Of a DNA stretch of 64,000 nt, positions 57,400 to 64,000 are shown piece after piece (the first letter of the stretch is position 1; every line of letters begins with the position of its first letter). The DNA lies in NCBI RefSeq assembly GCF_001458215.1, contig NZ_CYTW01000006.1, positions 124,001 through 188,000 on the forward strand. The letters are read 5' to 3'. Both the position numbers and the translations under genes were made by a program. The stretch comes from Shimia thalassica (lineage in GTDB: Bacteria; Pseudomonadota; Alphaproteobacteria; Rhodobacterales; Rhodobacteraceae). The notes below the pieces were generated by a model. The model did not search any database and had not been told where the DNA came from. It worked only from the letters and a program-made list of their open reading frames with translations.

Positions 57400-58287
57400 T
57401 CAGGCCGTTTTTTCAGCGGTTTCTTGCGCTTGATACTCGGGATCCATTTCTGCGCGGGCTGTTTCCCATGCCAAAAGGGCGCGCTTCACGGGCAATCCCC
57501 AATGATATCCCCCGAGCGCGCCAGATTTACGCAAGGCTCTGTGGCAGGGGATCAGCCAGCTCACGGGATTGCGCCCGACAGCAGTGCCCACAGCACGCAC
57601 CGCACGTGGTGCACCGATGGATTGGGCGATTTCGGAATAGGTCGACACCTGTCCAGAGGGAATGCGCATCAAAGCTTCCCAGACTTTGATCTGTAGCGGG
57701 GAGCCGATCATATAGACGGGGGTTTTGCCAAGTTCCCCCGATTGTTCGTTGAAGGCCGAAAGGACCCAAGGGCGCAAAAACATTGGATCTTCAATAAAAT
57801 TGGCCTTTGGCCAGCGCGACAGAAGATCGATCATCGCGGCTTCTTCGCCGGTTTCCGAGGCAAATCCGATGCCACAAATCCCTTTGTTGGTGCCCATCAC
57901 AAGCGCCAATCCAAAGGGGCTGTCAAACCATCCCCAGAAAATGTTCAACCCTTCCCCCCCACGGGCATATTCGCCGGGGCTCATGGATTCCCAACGCAAG
58001 AACAGGTCATGCAGTCGACCAGATCCCGAAAGTCCCACCGCATCCGAGGTGTCCAGAGTTGTGAAGTGGTCGTGCAAAAGGGCCTTGGCGTGGCCAAGCG
58101 TCAAATACTGCTGGAATTTTTTTGGTGACACGCCGGCCCATCGCTTAAAAAGACGCTGGAAATGCGCTGGGCTCATGTCCATTTCCCGTGCCAGATCGTC
58201 CAAGGTAAGCGATTTCTCGGATTGGTCGATCACTTCGATGGCACGGCGCATGACATTGAAATGGTATCCTTGCTGCAAATCGTTCAT
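57400..58287 (-). CDS. AraC-type regulator fused to O6-methylguanine-DNA methyltransferase
   Basis: A 295-residue two-domain protein. Residues about 1-105 form an AraC helix-turn-helix domain (LDDLAREMDMSPAHFQRLFKRWAGVSPKKF). Residues about 120-285 form the methyltransferase with the acceptor Cys248 in IPCHRALRKSG. Compared with E. coli Ada it has the central AraC and C-terminal alkyl acceptor but lacks the N-terminal zinc domain that senses methylphosphotriesters. So it likely repairs O6-alkylguanine, but the usual methylation switch is absent. MNDLQQGYHFN at 58287 is taken as the start; the frame is open 12 codons upstream. Confidence 0.9.
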   Translation of the reverse strand: MNDLQQGYHFNVMRRAIEVIDQSEKSLTLDDLAREMDMSPAHFQRLFKRWAGVSPKKFQQYLTLGHAKALLHDHFTTLDTSDAVGLSGSGRLHDLFLRWESMSPGEYARGGEGLNIFWGWFDSPFGLALVMGTNKGICGIGFASETGEEAAMIDLLSRWPKANFIEDPMFLRPWVLSAFNEQSGELGKTPVYMIGSPLQIKVWEALMRIPSGQVSTYSEIAQSIGAPRAVRAVGTAVGRNPVSWLIPCHRALRKSGALGGYHWGLPVKRALLAWETARAEMDPEYQAQETAEKTA

Positions 58288-58425
58288 CGCTCGTTGTCCT
58301 GTCGTGTCTGTCCTGTCGAACATAGGCGCTCACACCGTGTCCCGCGACCCGTTTCTTGTGCAAAGTCCACGCCACATAACGCATCCGTGAATCGCAAAAG
58401 CTGTGACTTGGGATAGGGTGTTGTC

Positions 58426-58773
58426 ATGAAAACGCTGATCTTTGTTTTGTTGATGGCTTCTCCGGCTTTGGCTGAAGCGCCCGTAATTGAAAATGTGCAG
58501 GTCCAAGCCGTGTCAGGGGTATGGCGCTTCAACGTGACGCTGGCGCACCCGGACACGGGATGGGATCACTATGCCGATGGATGGCGTGTTGAAACCGAGG
58601 ATGGATCGGTTTTGGGAACCCGCGAATTGCTGCACCCTCATGTGGATGAACAGCCCTTTACGCGATCCCTGTCTGGCGTTTCGATCCCGAATGGGATCAG
58701 CACGGTTTTTGTGCGCGCCAAGTGCAGTGTTGACGGGTGGGCAGACACAACGGTGCCCGTGTCTTTGAATTGA
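58426..58773 (+). CDS. Small exported protein of unknown function
   Basis: A 115-residue protein with a clear signal peptide (MKTLIFVLLMASPALAEA, cleavage after about 16). The mature part looks like a single beta-sandwich domain: VQAVSGVWRFNVTLAHPDTG, WDHYADGWRVETEDG and STVFVRAKCSVDGWADTTVPV. It has one Cys and conserved-looking aromatic residues. I do not recognise the family. It lies 58 bases before the sodium channel on the same strand and could be co-transcribed. Confidence 0.7.
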   Translation: MKTLIFVLLMASPALAEAPVIENVQVQAVSGVWRFNVTLAHPDTGWDHYADGWRVETEDGSVLGTRELLHPHVDEQPFTRSLSGVSIPNGISTVFVRAKCSVDGWADTTVPVSLN

Positions 58774-58831
58774 TACCTCGAAGCCATTCGGGCGGTTGTA
58801 TAGGGCGCAAGCACGTCCCATATTCCGGCCC

Positions 58832-59653
58832 ATGACACAAAAAATGGATTCTCCGAAAATGACTTTGCGCGACCGCATCGCCGTTCAACTCGAGCGGCCC
58901 ATTGTCCGCTATTTCATCTTGGGCGTTATTCTTTTCAACGCCGTGATTCTTGGGCTCGAGACATCGACCGAAGTCATGGAGGATATCGGTCCCCTGATCA
59001 TAACGCTCGACAAACTGTGTCTGGCCATTTTCGTCATTGAAATCGTGGCCAAACTCTATGTCCACAGATTGCAGTTTTTCCGCGACGGCTGGAACATCTT
59101 TGACTTTGTGATTGTCGGTATCTCTCTCATCCCTGCCGCGCAAACCTTCTCGGTCTTGCGGGCGCTGCGTATCCTTCGTCTGTTGCGTGTGGTGTCGGTG
59201 GCCCCGTCATTGCGACGGGTGATCGAAGGCCTGTTGAATGCTTTGCCCGGGATGGGATCAGTCTTTTTGCTGATGGGCCTCGTTTTCTATATCGGCGCGG
59301 TCATGGCGACCAAATTGTTTGGAACGCAGTTTCCGGAATGGTTCGGGACGCTGGGTCGGTCAACGTATTCATTGTTCCAGATCATGACCCTGGAAAGCTG
59401 GTCCATGGGTATTGTTCGCCCTGTAATGGAGGCTGAACCTTATGCATGGGCGTTTTTTGTCCCGTTCATTCTGGCAACAACATTTATCATTCTAAACCTT
59501 GTCGTGGGTTTGGTCGTGAATTCGATGCAGGACGCGCACCATGCCGAAGCCGATGAATTGACAGGATCTTATCGGGACGAAGTTCTGGCGCGATTGTCAG
59601 AAATCGAAGGACTGTTGAAGACATCCGCCGACAAGAGGCGTGATCCGGAATAA
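58832..59653 (+). CDS. Voltage-gated sodium channel (NaChBac type)
   Basis: A 273-residue, six-helix single-domain channel forming a tetramer in the inner membrane. S4 carries arginines every third residue (SVLRALRILRLLRVVSV, then SLRRVIEGLL). The selectivity filter is TLESWSM at residues 186-192, matching the sodium-selective TLESW signature rather than calcium or potassium filters. S6 (FIILNLVVGLVVNSMQDAH) is followed by a charged coiled-coil tail that helps tetramerise. Homologues were studied in Bacillus halodurans and in marine Roseobacters, where they are linked to motility and pH/sodium behaviour. ATG 58832 is chosen over an upstream extension. Confidence 0.94.
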   Translation: MTQKMDSPKMTLRDRIAVQLERPIVRYFILGVILFNAVILGLETSTEVMEDIGPLIITLDKLCLAIFVIEIVAKLYVHRLQFFRDGWNIFDFVIVGISLIPAAQTFSVLRALRILRLLRVVSVAPSLRRVIEGLLNALPGMGSVFLLMGLVFYIGAVMATKLFGTQFPEWFGTLGRSTYSLFQIMTLESWSMGIVRPVMEAEPYAWAFFVPFILATTFIILNLVVGLVVNSMQDAHHAEADELTGSYRDEVLARLSEIEGLLKTSADKRRDPE

Positions 59654-59678
59654 CTTTTTCTAAGTATAGCAGATACCT

Positions 59679-59706
59679 AAGGCCGCAATTTGCGGCCTTT
59701 TCTTTT
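59679..59706 (+). terminator. Terminator of the sodium channel gene
   Basis: AAGGCCGC and GCGGCCTT form an 8-bp stem over AATTT, followed by TTCTTTT, 25 bases after the stop. Confidence 0.85.
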
Positions 59707-59732
59707 GGAGGTGTTGACTCTCATGTATCAAA

Positions 59733-59750
59733 TGAGACATCAATGTCTCA
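59733..59750 (+). promoter_or_regulatory. Palindromic operator at the tetR start
   Basis: TGAGACAT-CA-ATGTCTCA is an 18-base perfect palindrome that ends on the first base of the preferred tetR ATG. A -35-like TTGACT lies at 59714-59719. Such placement allows a TetR dimer to block its own transcription. Supports autoregulation; inferred. Confidence 0.6.
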
Positions 59751-60298
59751 TGACGCAAAAAACTGAAACTATGATTCTCGAAGCAGCGTTTGCGCTGTTT
59801 GCGGTGAAACCCACGGCCACTTTGGCAGAAGTGGCTAAAAGGGCCGACGTTGGCCGCGCGACCTTGCACCGATTGTTCAAAGGCCGTGATGATCTGATGG
59901 CGGCTTTGGCTCATCGCGCAATGGCAGAGCTTGATCAGGCCGTTGACCAAGCCACCAAAGACGCAGCCACCTATACCGACGGCCTGCGGCTTACTCTCAA
60001 AGCGATGATTCCCTTGGCAGAACGCCAGCTTTTCCTTGCAAACGAACCGGTCGACCACATGCCCTCGGTCGCGAAAGAGCTTGCACAACAGCGTGTTGAA
60101 TTGACGGACCTTGTTGAGGCCGCCAAACACGAAGGCAGCTTTGATAACGCGGTCCCGACGGCATGGATTGTACAGTCGTTCGAAGCATTGACCTACGCTG
60201 CGTGGACGATGGTTTGCGAAGGAGAGGCCACGCCGAAACAGGCGTCTGCCCTAGCGTGGAGAACACTCACTATTGGCGTAAAAGGAGACGTAAAATGA
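59750..60298 (+). CDS. TetR-family transcriptional regulator
   Basis: A 182-residue repressor. The HTH is ATLAEVAKRADVGRATLHRLF near residues 20-42, followed by KGRDDLMAALAHRAM and a helical ligand-binding domain. The start MTQKTETMILEAAFALF lies at the edge of the palindrome and lacks a good ribosome site, so it may be leaderless or the alternative ATG 59723 (after GGAGG) may be used. Its TGA overlaps the ATG of the desaturase gene, so regulator and target form one operon. Confidence 0.9.
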   Translation: MTQKTETMILEAAFALFAVKPTATLAEVAKRADVGRATLHRLFKGRDDLMAALAHRAMAELDQAVDQATKDAATYTDGLRLTLKAMIPLAERQLFLANEPVDHMPSVAKELAQQRVELTDLVEAAKHEGSFDNAVPTAWIVQSFEALTYAAWTMVCEGEATPKQASALAWRTLTIGVKGDVK

Positions 60299-61137
60299 CG
60301 TCAGAAAGTTTCTTTACCTTGTCCGAACGCATTGACGAGGTGTTCTTTTTCATCGGCGCTGCCGTTTTGCTGATTGAGGTTCTCGAGGCGATTTTCAAAG
60401 GCAACTTGCGCAAGAAAACCTTGATGGAAATGCTGGCAAGTGCGTCGACACAAATCCCGTTTCTGCTTGTCGAAATCTTTGTGATGACCTTTGCCTATGG
60501 GGTTTTGTACATGGTGAGCGCGAATTTCGTCTCATGGCAGATCCCAACAACATGGGTCACGGTCATTGTGGCTTTGGTCCTCGTCGACCTGACATATTAC
60601 TGGGAACACAGGATCGCGCATCAGGTGCGACTTTTGTGGACACAGCACGCCGTACACCATTCATCACGGGACTATAGCATCATCACGAGCATCCGCTTTG
60701 GCCCGTTCGAGAGTCTCTGGGCGCTGATCATGCACATCCCGTTGGTGTTGATCGGATTTGCACCGGATGTGGTGTTCGGATGCAGCCTTATCGTCCTGGG
60801 ATACCAGACGTGGCTGCACACCGAAGTCATCGGAAAACTCGGACCTTTGGAATGGGTGCTGAACACCCCGTCACATCACCGTGTACATCATGGGGCGGAC
60901 GCCAAATATCTTGATAAGAACTATGGTGGCATTCTCATCATCTGGGACCGGATGTTTGGAAGCTTTCAAGTAGAGGAAGAACGCCCGCGCTATGGTTTGA
61001 CGACCGATTTCGACAGCCAGAATCCAATCAAGGTCTGGTTCTCGGAACTGCCGGCACTGATGAAAGACCTCAGGAACGCAAAAAGCGGACAAGAAGTCTG
61101 GATGCGTTTGTTTGGCCGACCGGGTTGGAAGCCCTGA
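60295..61137 (+). CDS. Sterol desaturase / fatty acid hydroxylase family protein
   Basis: A 280-residue membrane di-iron enzyme. The three histidine clusters are HRIAH (DLTYYWEHRIAHQV), HAVHHSSRDY and NTPSHHRVHHG, with HTEVIGKLG between. Hydrophobic helices occupy roughly residues 15-30, 55-75, 85-105 and 145-175. The family hydroxylates or desaturates lipid chains, carotenoids or sterols; the substrate here is unknown. AAAGGAG precedes ATG 60295, which overlaps the tetR stop by ATGA, so the lipid modification is probably induced when the regulator releases the palindrome. Confidence 0.9.
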   Translation: MTSESFFTLSERIDEVFFFIGAAVLLIEVLEAIFKGNLRKKTLMEMLASASTQIPFLLVEIFVMTFAYGVLYMVSANFVSWQIPTTWVTVIVALVLVDLTYYWEHRIAHQVRLLWTQHAVHHSSRDYSIITSIRFGPFESLWALIMHIPLVLIGFAPDVVFGCSLIVLGYQTWLHTEVIGKLGPLEWVLNTPSHHRVHHGADAKYLDKNYGGILIIWDRMFGSFQVEEERPRYGLTTDFDSQNPIKVWFSELPALMKDLRNAKSGQEVWMRLFGRPGWKP

Positions 61138-61188
61138 GAACGCGAAAGCCCTCTTGCCGCATCAACCGGCAAAGGGCATACCGTTTTC

Positions 61189-61833
61189 ATGGCAAAACAA
61201 CTGAATTATCACACCATCCGCGAGATTTTCACTCGGTTCCAAGAGGCCGAGCCGGAACCCAAAGGGGAACTGGACCACGTAAACGCCTATACGCTGGTCG
61301 TTGCTGTGGCTCTGTCGGCGCAAGCCACGGACAAAGGCGTAAACCGGGCGACGGCGGACCTGTTTAAAATCGCGGATACACCACAGAAAATGCTCGATTT
61401 GGGGGAAGAGGCCCTGATCGAGCACATCAAGACAATTGGCCTTTTCCGGAACAAGGCCAAAAATGTTATCAAGCTCTCGCGATTGCTTGTCGACGAGTAT
61501 GACGGAGAGGTGCCCTGTTCGCGCGCCGCACTTGAAAGCTTGCCGGGTGTCGGTCGCAAAACCGCGAATGTGGTGCTGAATATGTGGTGGCAGTACCCCG
61601 CACAGGCGGTAGACACGCATATCTATCGATTTGGAAACCGGTCCGGCGTGTGCCCTGGCAAGGATGTTGTTGCTGTCGAGCGCGCGATCGAAGACCAAAT
61701 TCCGGTTGATTTCCAGCTACACGCACATCATTGGATGATCTTGCACGGGCGCTATGTCTGCAAGGCGCGCAAGCCCTTGTGCGGCACTTGCCTGATCCGT
61801 GACCTATGTGAATTCGAGGACAAAAACTTATGA
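61189..61833 (+). CDS. nth: Endonuclease III (DNA glycosylase/AP lyase)
   Basis: A 214-residue enzyme that removes oxidised pyrimidines. The helix-hairpin-helix reads LPGVGRKTANVVLN with the catalytic Lys, the catalytic Asp lies in AVDTHIYRFGNR and the 4Fe-4S ligands are in CKARKPLCGTCLIRDLC. Length and spacing match E. coli Nth. It overlaps the following kinase gene by ATGA. Confidence 0.97.
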   Translation: MAKQLNYHTIREIFTRFQEAEPEPKGELDHVNAYTLVVAVALSAQATDKGVNRATADLFKIADTPQKMLDLGEEALIEHIKTIGLFRNKAKNVIKLSRLLVDEYDGEVPCSRAALESLPGVGRKTANVVLNMWWQYPAQAVDTHIYRFGNRSGVCPGKDVVAVERAIEDQIPVDFQLHAHHWMILHGRYVCKARKPLCGTCLIRDLCEFEDKNL

Positions 61834-62813
61834 CCCAGTATCAGGTTGTCGGCATCGGCAACGCCATCGTTGATGTGATCTCTCAATCCGATGACTCGTT
61901 CCTCGATTTAATGGGGATTCAAAAGGGCATTATGCAACTGGTCGAAAAAGAGCGGGGCGAAATGCTCTATGCTTCTATGACCAACCGGACACAGGCCCCC
62001 GGTGGTTCTGTGGCCAACACGATTGCGGGTTTGGGCAGTCTTGGCCTGTCGACAGCCTTTATCGGACGTGTGCACGATGACGCGTTGGGCAATTTTTATG
62101 CTGCGGAAATGCAGGCTGATGGGACGGATTTTGTAAATCCGCCGGTTGCAGGTGGCGAGCTTCCCACATCCCGATCGATGATCTTTGTGTCGCCGGACGG
62201 CGAGCGTTCGATGAACACCTATCTGGGGATCTCGGCGGAACTTGGCCCCGAGGATGTTTCGGATGATGTCGCCGGACAGGCGCAATTGTTGTTTCTCGAA
62301 GGCTATCTCTATGACAAGCCTAAGGGCAAAGAAGCGTTTGAAGCAGCTGCTCGGTTGTGTCGTGCAGGCGGCGGCAAAGCGGGGATCGCCCTGTCTGACC
62401 CCTTCTGTGTGGAACGCCACCGCGATGACTTCCGTAGGTTGGTCAAAGAACTGGATTACGTGATCGGCAACGAACATGAGTGGCAATCCCTCTACCAGAC
62501 AGATCTGTCATCTGCGCTCGAACAAGCGGCCCAAGACGCCGGGATGGTGGTCTGCACGCGGTCCGGTCATGATGTTGTTCTGGTCCGTGGCGAGGAAGAG
62601 GCGATTGTGCCCGTGAACGAAGTTGTGCCCGTTGATGCGACCGGCGCAGGCGATCAGTTCGCAGCAGGGTTCCTCTATGGTGTTGCCACAGGTCAGCCGC
62701 TTGAAGTGGCCGGGCGCATGGGATGCGTCGCTGCGGCCGAGGTCATTGGCCACTACGGTGCCCGCCCTGAAAAAGAGGTCAAGGCGCTGTTTCGGGATGC
62801 AGGCCTGATCTAA
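61830..62813 (+). CDS. PfkB-family carbohydrate kinase (adenosine-kinase-like)
   Basis: A 327-residue ribokinase-fold enzyme. The N-terminal GIGNAIVDVISQSDDSFL and the QAPGGSVANTIAGLGSLG substrate motif resemble the adenosine-kinase group, and the catalytic DATGAGDQFAAGFLYG (Asp base, anion hole) is intact. FIGRVHDDALGNFYAAEM is typical of the alphaproteobacterial adenosine-kinase/inosine-kinase branch. Its partner nth is a repair gene; the coupling may be only positional. A strong terminator follows. Confidence 0.9.
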   Translation: MTQYQVVGIGNAIVDVISQSDDSFLDLMGIQKGIMQLVEKERGEMLYASMTNRTQAPGGSVANTIAGLGSLGLSTAFIGRVHDDALGNFYAAEMQADGTDFVNPPVAGGELPTSRSMIFVSPDGERSMNTYLGISAELGPEDVSDDVAGQAQLLFLEGYLYDKPKGKEAFEAAARLCRAGGGKAGIALSDPFCVERHRDDFRRLVKELDYVIGNEHEWQSLYQTDLSSALEQAAQDAGMVVCTRSGHDVVLVRGEEEAIVPVNEVVPVDATGAGDQFAAGFLYGVATGQPLEVAGRMGCVAAAEVIGHYGARPEKEVKALFRDAGLI

Positions 62814-62830
62814 CACTTCCCCGCAAAAAC

Positions 62831-62869
62831 AAACCCCAAGGCAGGATGCTCTGCCTTGGGGTTTTCTTT
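62831..62869 (+). terminator. Terminator of the nth-kinase operon
   Basis: AAACCCCAAGGCAG and CTGCCTTGGGGTTT form a 14-bp perfect stem (loop GATGCT) followed by TTCTTTA. It starts 18 bases after the stop. Confidence 0.93.
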
Positions 62870-62907
62870 ATCCGGCGATCAATCACGACAGGCGCGTGCG
62901 CTCGGCT

Positions 62908-63726
62908 TCAATCGCCCAACTTGGCGTGAACCTCATCCAGATCGATCTCTCCGATGGGCATCTTGTTCGATGGATCTTCGAAATCGTATTTGAATAGATC
63001 AAAATCGCGTTTGTAGATTTCATAAACCAGATGCATCGACAGATCGTCGAAATAGTCTTCGACAGGGTGCGCGCGTTTTGGCCCATGACCTTCGGATTCA
63101 TTGAAACGCGGAATTTGCGACAAATCGAGGGAATGGCGTGTGTCGATGTTATCCAGAACCGACTGCATGCCTTCGTTGAACTTTTCAGTCCAGAAGATGT
63201 TGTCGTAGCTCCCACCATTCACAATAAACGTCGAGACGTGGCCCGACATACCGGACCAATGGATGTCAGGATCCATGGGGCGGCGCCACCGGATGGTATC
63301 GCGCGTGAACAACAAGAAGCGGCGGAAGCTGCGAATCTGATCGAATTCCTGTTTGCCATCATCACCGCCGACTTCGATCCCGTATTTCTGGATCAAGGTC
63401 GGGACGAGATTACCGCGATACCGCTTGCCGTTACGCTGGATGCCGCAGATTTTGTCGAAAAAGGAACTGAGAATACGTGTGTAAGGATTGCGGACACATG
63501 TGAACGCATAAGATTTGTGCGATTGGACGTTTTTCGTGATGGGCCCTTGGCTCTCCTCAAGTGCCCATTTGTGCATGCCGCCCGTAGCGTCATGAATGTC
63601 GCCATCGAAAAATTCGCCCTGATCCGAATAGTACATGATCTGACCGATTGTCGAACATGCGCATTTGGGAACAACACGATAGACCACGCTTTCGCTTTCG
63701 GTCATCCAAGTGCCGGGAAACCCCAT
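62908..63726 (-). CDS. Sulfotransferase family protein (carbohydrate sulfotransferase-like)
   Basis: A 272-residue cytoplasmic or peripheral enzyme of the Sulfotransfer_2 type. The 5'-phosphosulfate-binding loop is VYRVVPKCACSTIGQIMYY near residues 31-48 and the 3'-phosphate motif is YAFTCVRNPYTRILSSFFDK (Arg-Asn-Pro). These use PAPS to sulfate sugars or polysaccharides. GGAGG lies 9 bases before ATG 63726; the frame extends 15 codons upstream without a ribosome site. It is divergent from a glycosyltransferase start, so it may belong to a surface-polysaccharide locus continuing beyond the window. Confidence 0.88.
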   Translation of the reverse strand: MGFPGTWMTESESVVYRVVPKCACSTIGQIMYYSDQGEFFDGDIHDATGGMHKWALEESQGPITKNVQSHKSYAFTCVRNPYTRILSSFFDKICGIQRNGKRYRGNLVPTLIQKYGIEVGGDDGKQEFDQIRSFRRFLLFTRDTIRWRRPMDPDIHWSGMSGHVSTFIVNGGSYDNIFWTEKFNEGMQSVLDNIDTRHSLDLSQIPRFNESEGHGPKRAHPVEDYFDDLSMHLVYEIYKRDFDLFKYDFEDPSNKMPIGEIDLDEVHAKLGD

Positions 63727-63876
63727 AAAGTACCGCCTCCGTTTGTCTGTGATCCTGAGCAAACCGGTCACAGTTTCAATTAGCTACAAAAAAGCAAAGA
63801 AATCCTGTTTATTCAACGCCCGATCAGCATTATCAAGCTAAACAATCACTGCAAAATCGAGGTAACGGTTTCCAAA

Positions 63877-64000
63877 ATGGCAAAAATCGCGTTTATTTTG
63901 CTCTGCCACAAGGATCCGGAGGCAATTATTCTACAGGCGCAGCGTCTGACGGCTGCTGGTGATTATATTGCAATCCACTTTGATGCGCGCGCCAAACGCG
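63877..64000 (+). CDS. Glycosyltransferase-like protein, N-terminal part (core-2/I-branching type)
   Basis: Reading from ATG 63877 to the edge gives about 41 codons, starting MAKIAFILLCHKDPEAIILQ and continuing AQRLTAAGDYIAIHFDARAK. The start I-A-x-I-L-L-C-H-K-D-P followed by a x-I-H-F-D motif is typical of beta-1,6-N-acetylglucosaminyltransferase/xylosyltransferase-like enzymes (PF02485). GAGGTAAC precedes the ATG. Too short for certainty. The opposite-strand sulfotransferase suggests a polysaccharide locus. Confidence 0.7.
   Translation, partial: MAKIAFILLCHKDPEAIILQAQRLTAAGDYIAIHFDARAKR

Overview
The window reads as a chromosomal segment of a marine Roseobacter-type alphaproteobacterium (Rhodobacterales). 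The signs are the dnaA-dnaN-recF-gyrB cluster beside rpsT, a three-gene bc1 operon (Rieske, cytochrome b, cytochrome c1), a type II lumazine synthase behind an FMN riboswitch, a NaChBac-type sodium channel, and the general protein character. No prophage, transposase, integrase or CRISPR array was seen. Almost everything is compact single-copy housekeeping DNA with many 4-bp gene overlaps.

Layout. 1-9.1 kb: the start of an XRE regulator (cut by the window edge), a beta-ketothiolase, and the periplasmic pair pbpC plus a giant alpha-2-macroglobulin. 9.2-19.2 kb: a soluble hybrid sensor kinase, yggT, recQ and yaaA, a thioesterase-like protein, a frameshifted MFS gene, mepA with an overlapping esterase-like gene, and a queuosine-precursor transporter. 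19.2-25.3 kb: a compact structured leader or small RNA before arfB, a GlxA-type regulator next to an aminotransferase-fold phospholyase and a small-molecule kinase, and the NAD salvage genes pncB and pncA. 25.5-28.2 kb: the bc1 operon. 28.5-34.4 kb: an outer-membrane barrel, two GSTs, a PaiB protein, riboswitch-ribH2, mtaB and dapF.

34.6-44.6 kb: tRNA-Lys(TTT), a periplasmic amidohydrolase with LacI-like operator palindromes, then gyrB, recF, dnaN and dnaA (all minus strand) and rpsT. 44.8-50 kb: an enoyl-CoA hydratase, mutM divergent from ubiE-ubiB, and dapA. 50-57.3 kb: a lytic transglycosylase, an EamA transporter, mnmD with a divergent MnmC-like oxidase, a MaoC/FAS1-type hydratase, a VOC protein, an FMN reductase and an OmpA lipoprotein. 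57.4-64 kb: an AraC-MGMT fusion, a sodium channel, an autoregulated-looking TetR and desaturase pair, nth, a PfkB kinase, a sulfotransferase and the start of a glycosyltransferase.

Functional themes: replication start-up and DNA repair (dnaA, dnaN, recF, gyrB, recQ, mutM, nth, MGMT), peptidoglycan (pbpC, mepA, lytic transglycosylase, dapA, dapF), respiration and ubiquinone (petABC, ubiE, ubiB), tRNA modification and ribosome rescue (mtaB, mnmD, queuosine import, arfB), and cofactor salvage. The most unusual points are the region before arfB, which has a perfect Shine-Dalgarno, an 18-codon ORF, a downstream anti-Shine-Dalgarno and a strong terminator, and a dapF whose second catalytic cysteine reads as serine.
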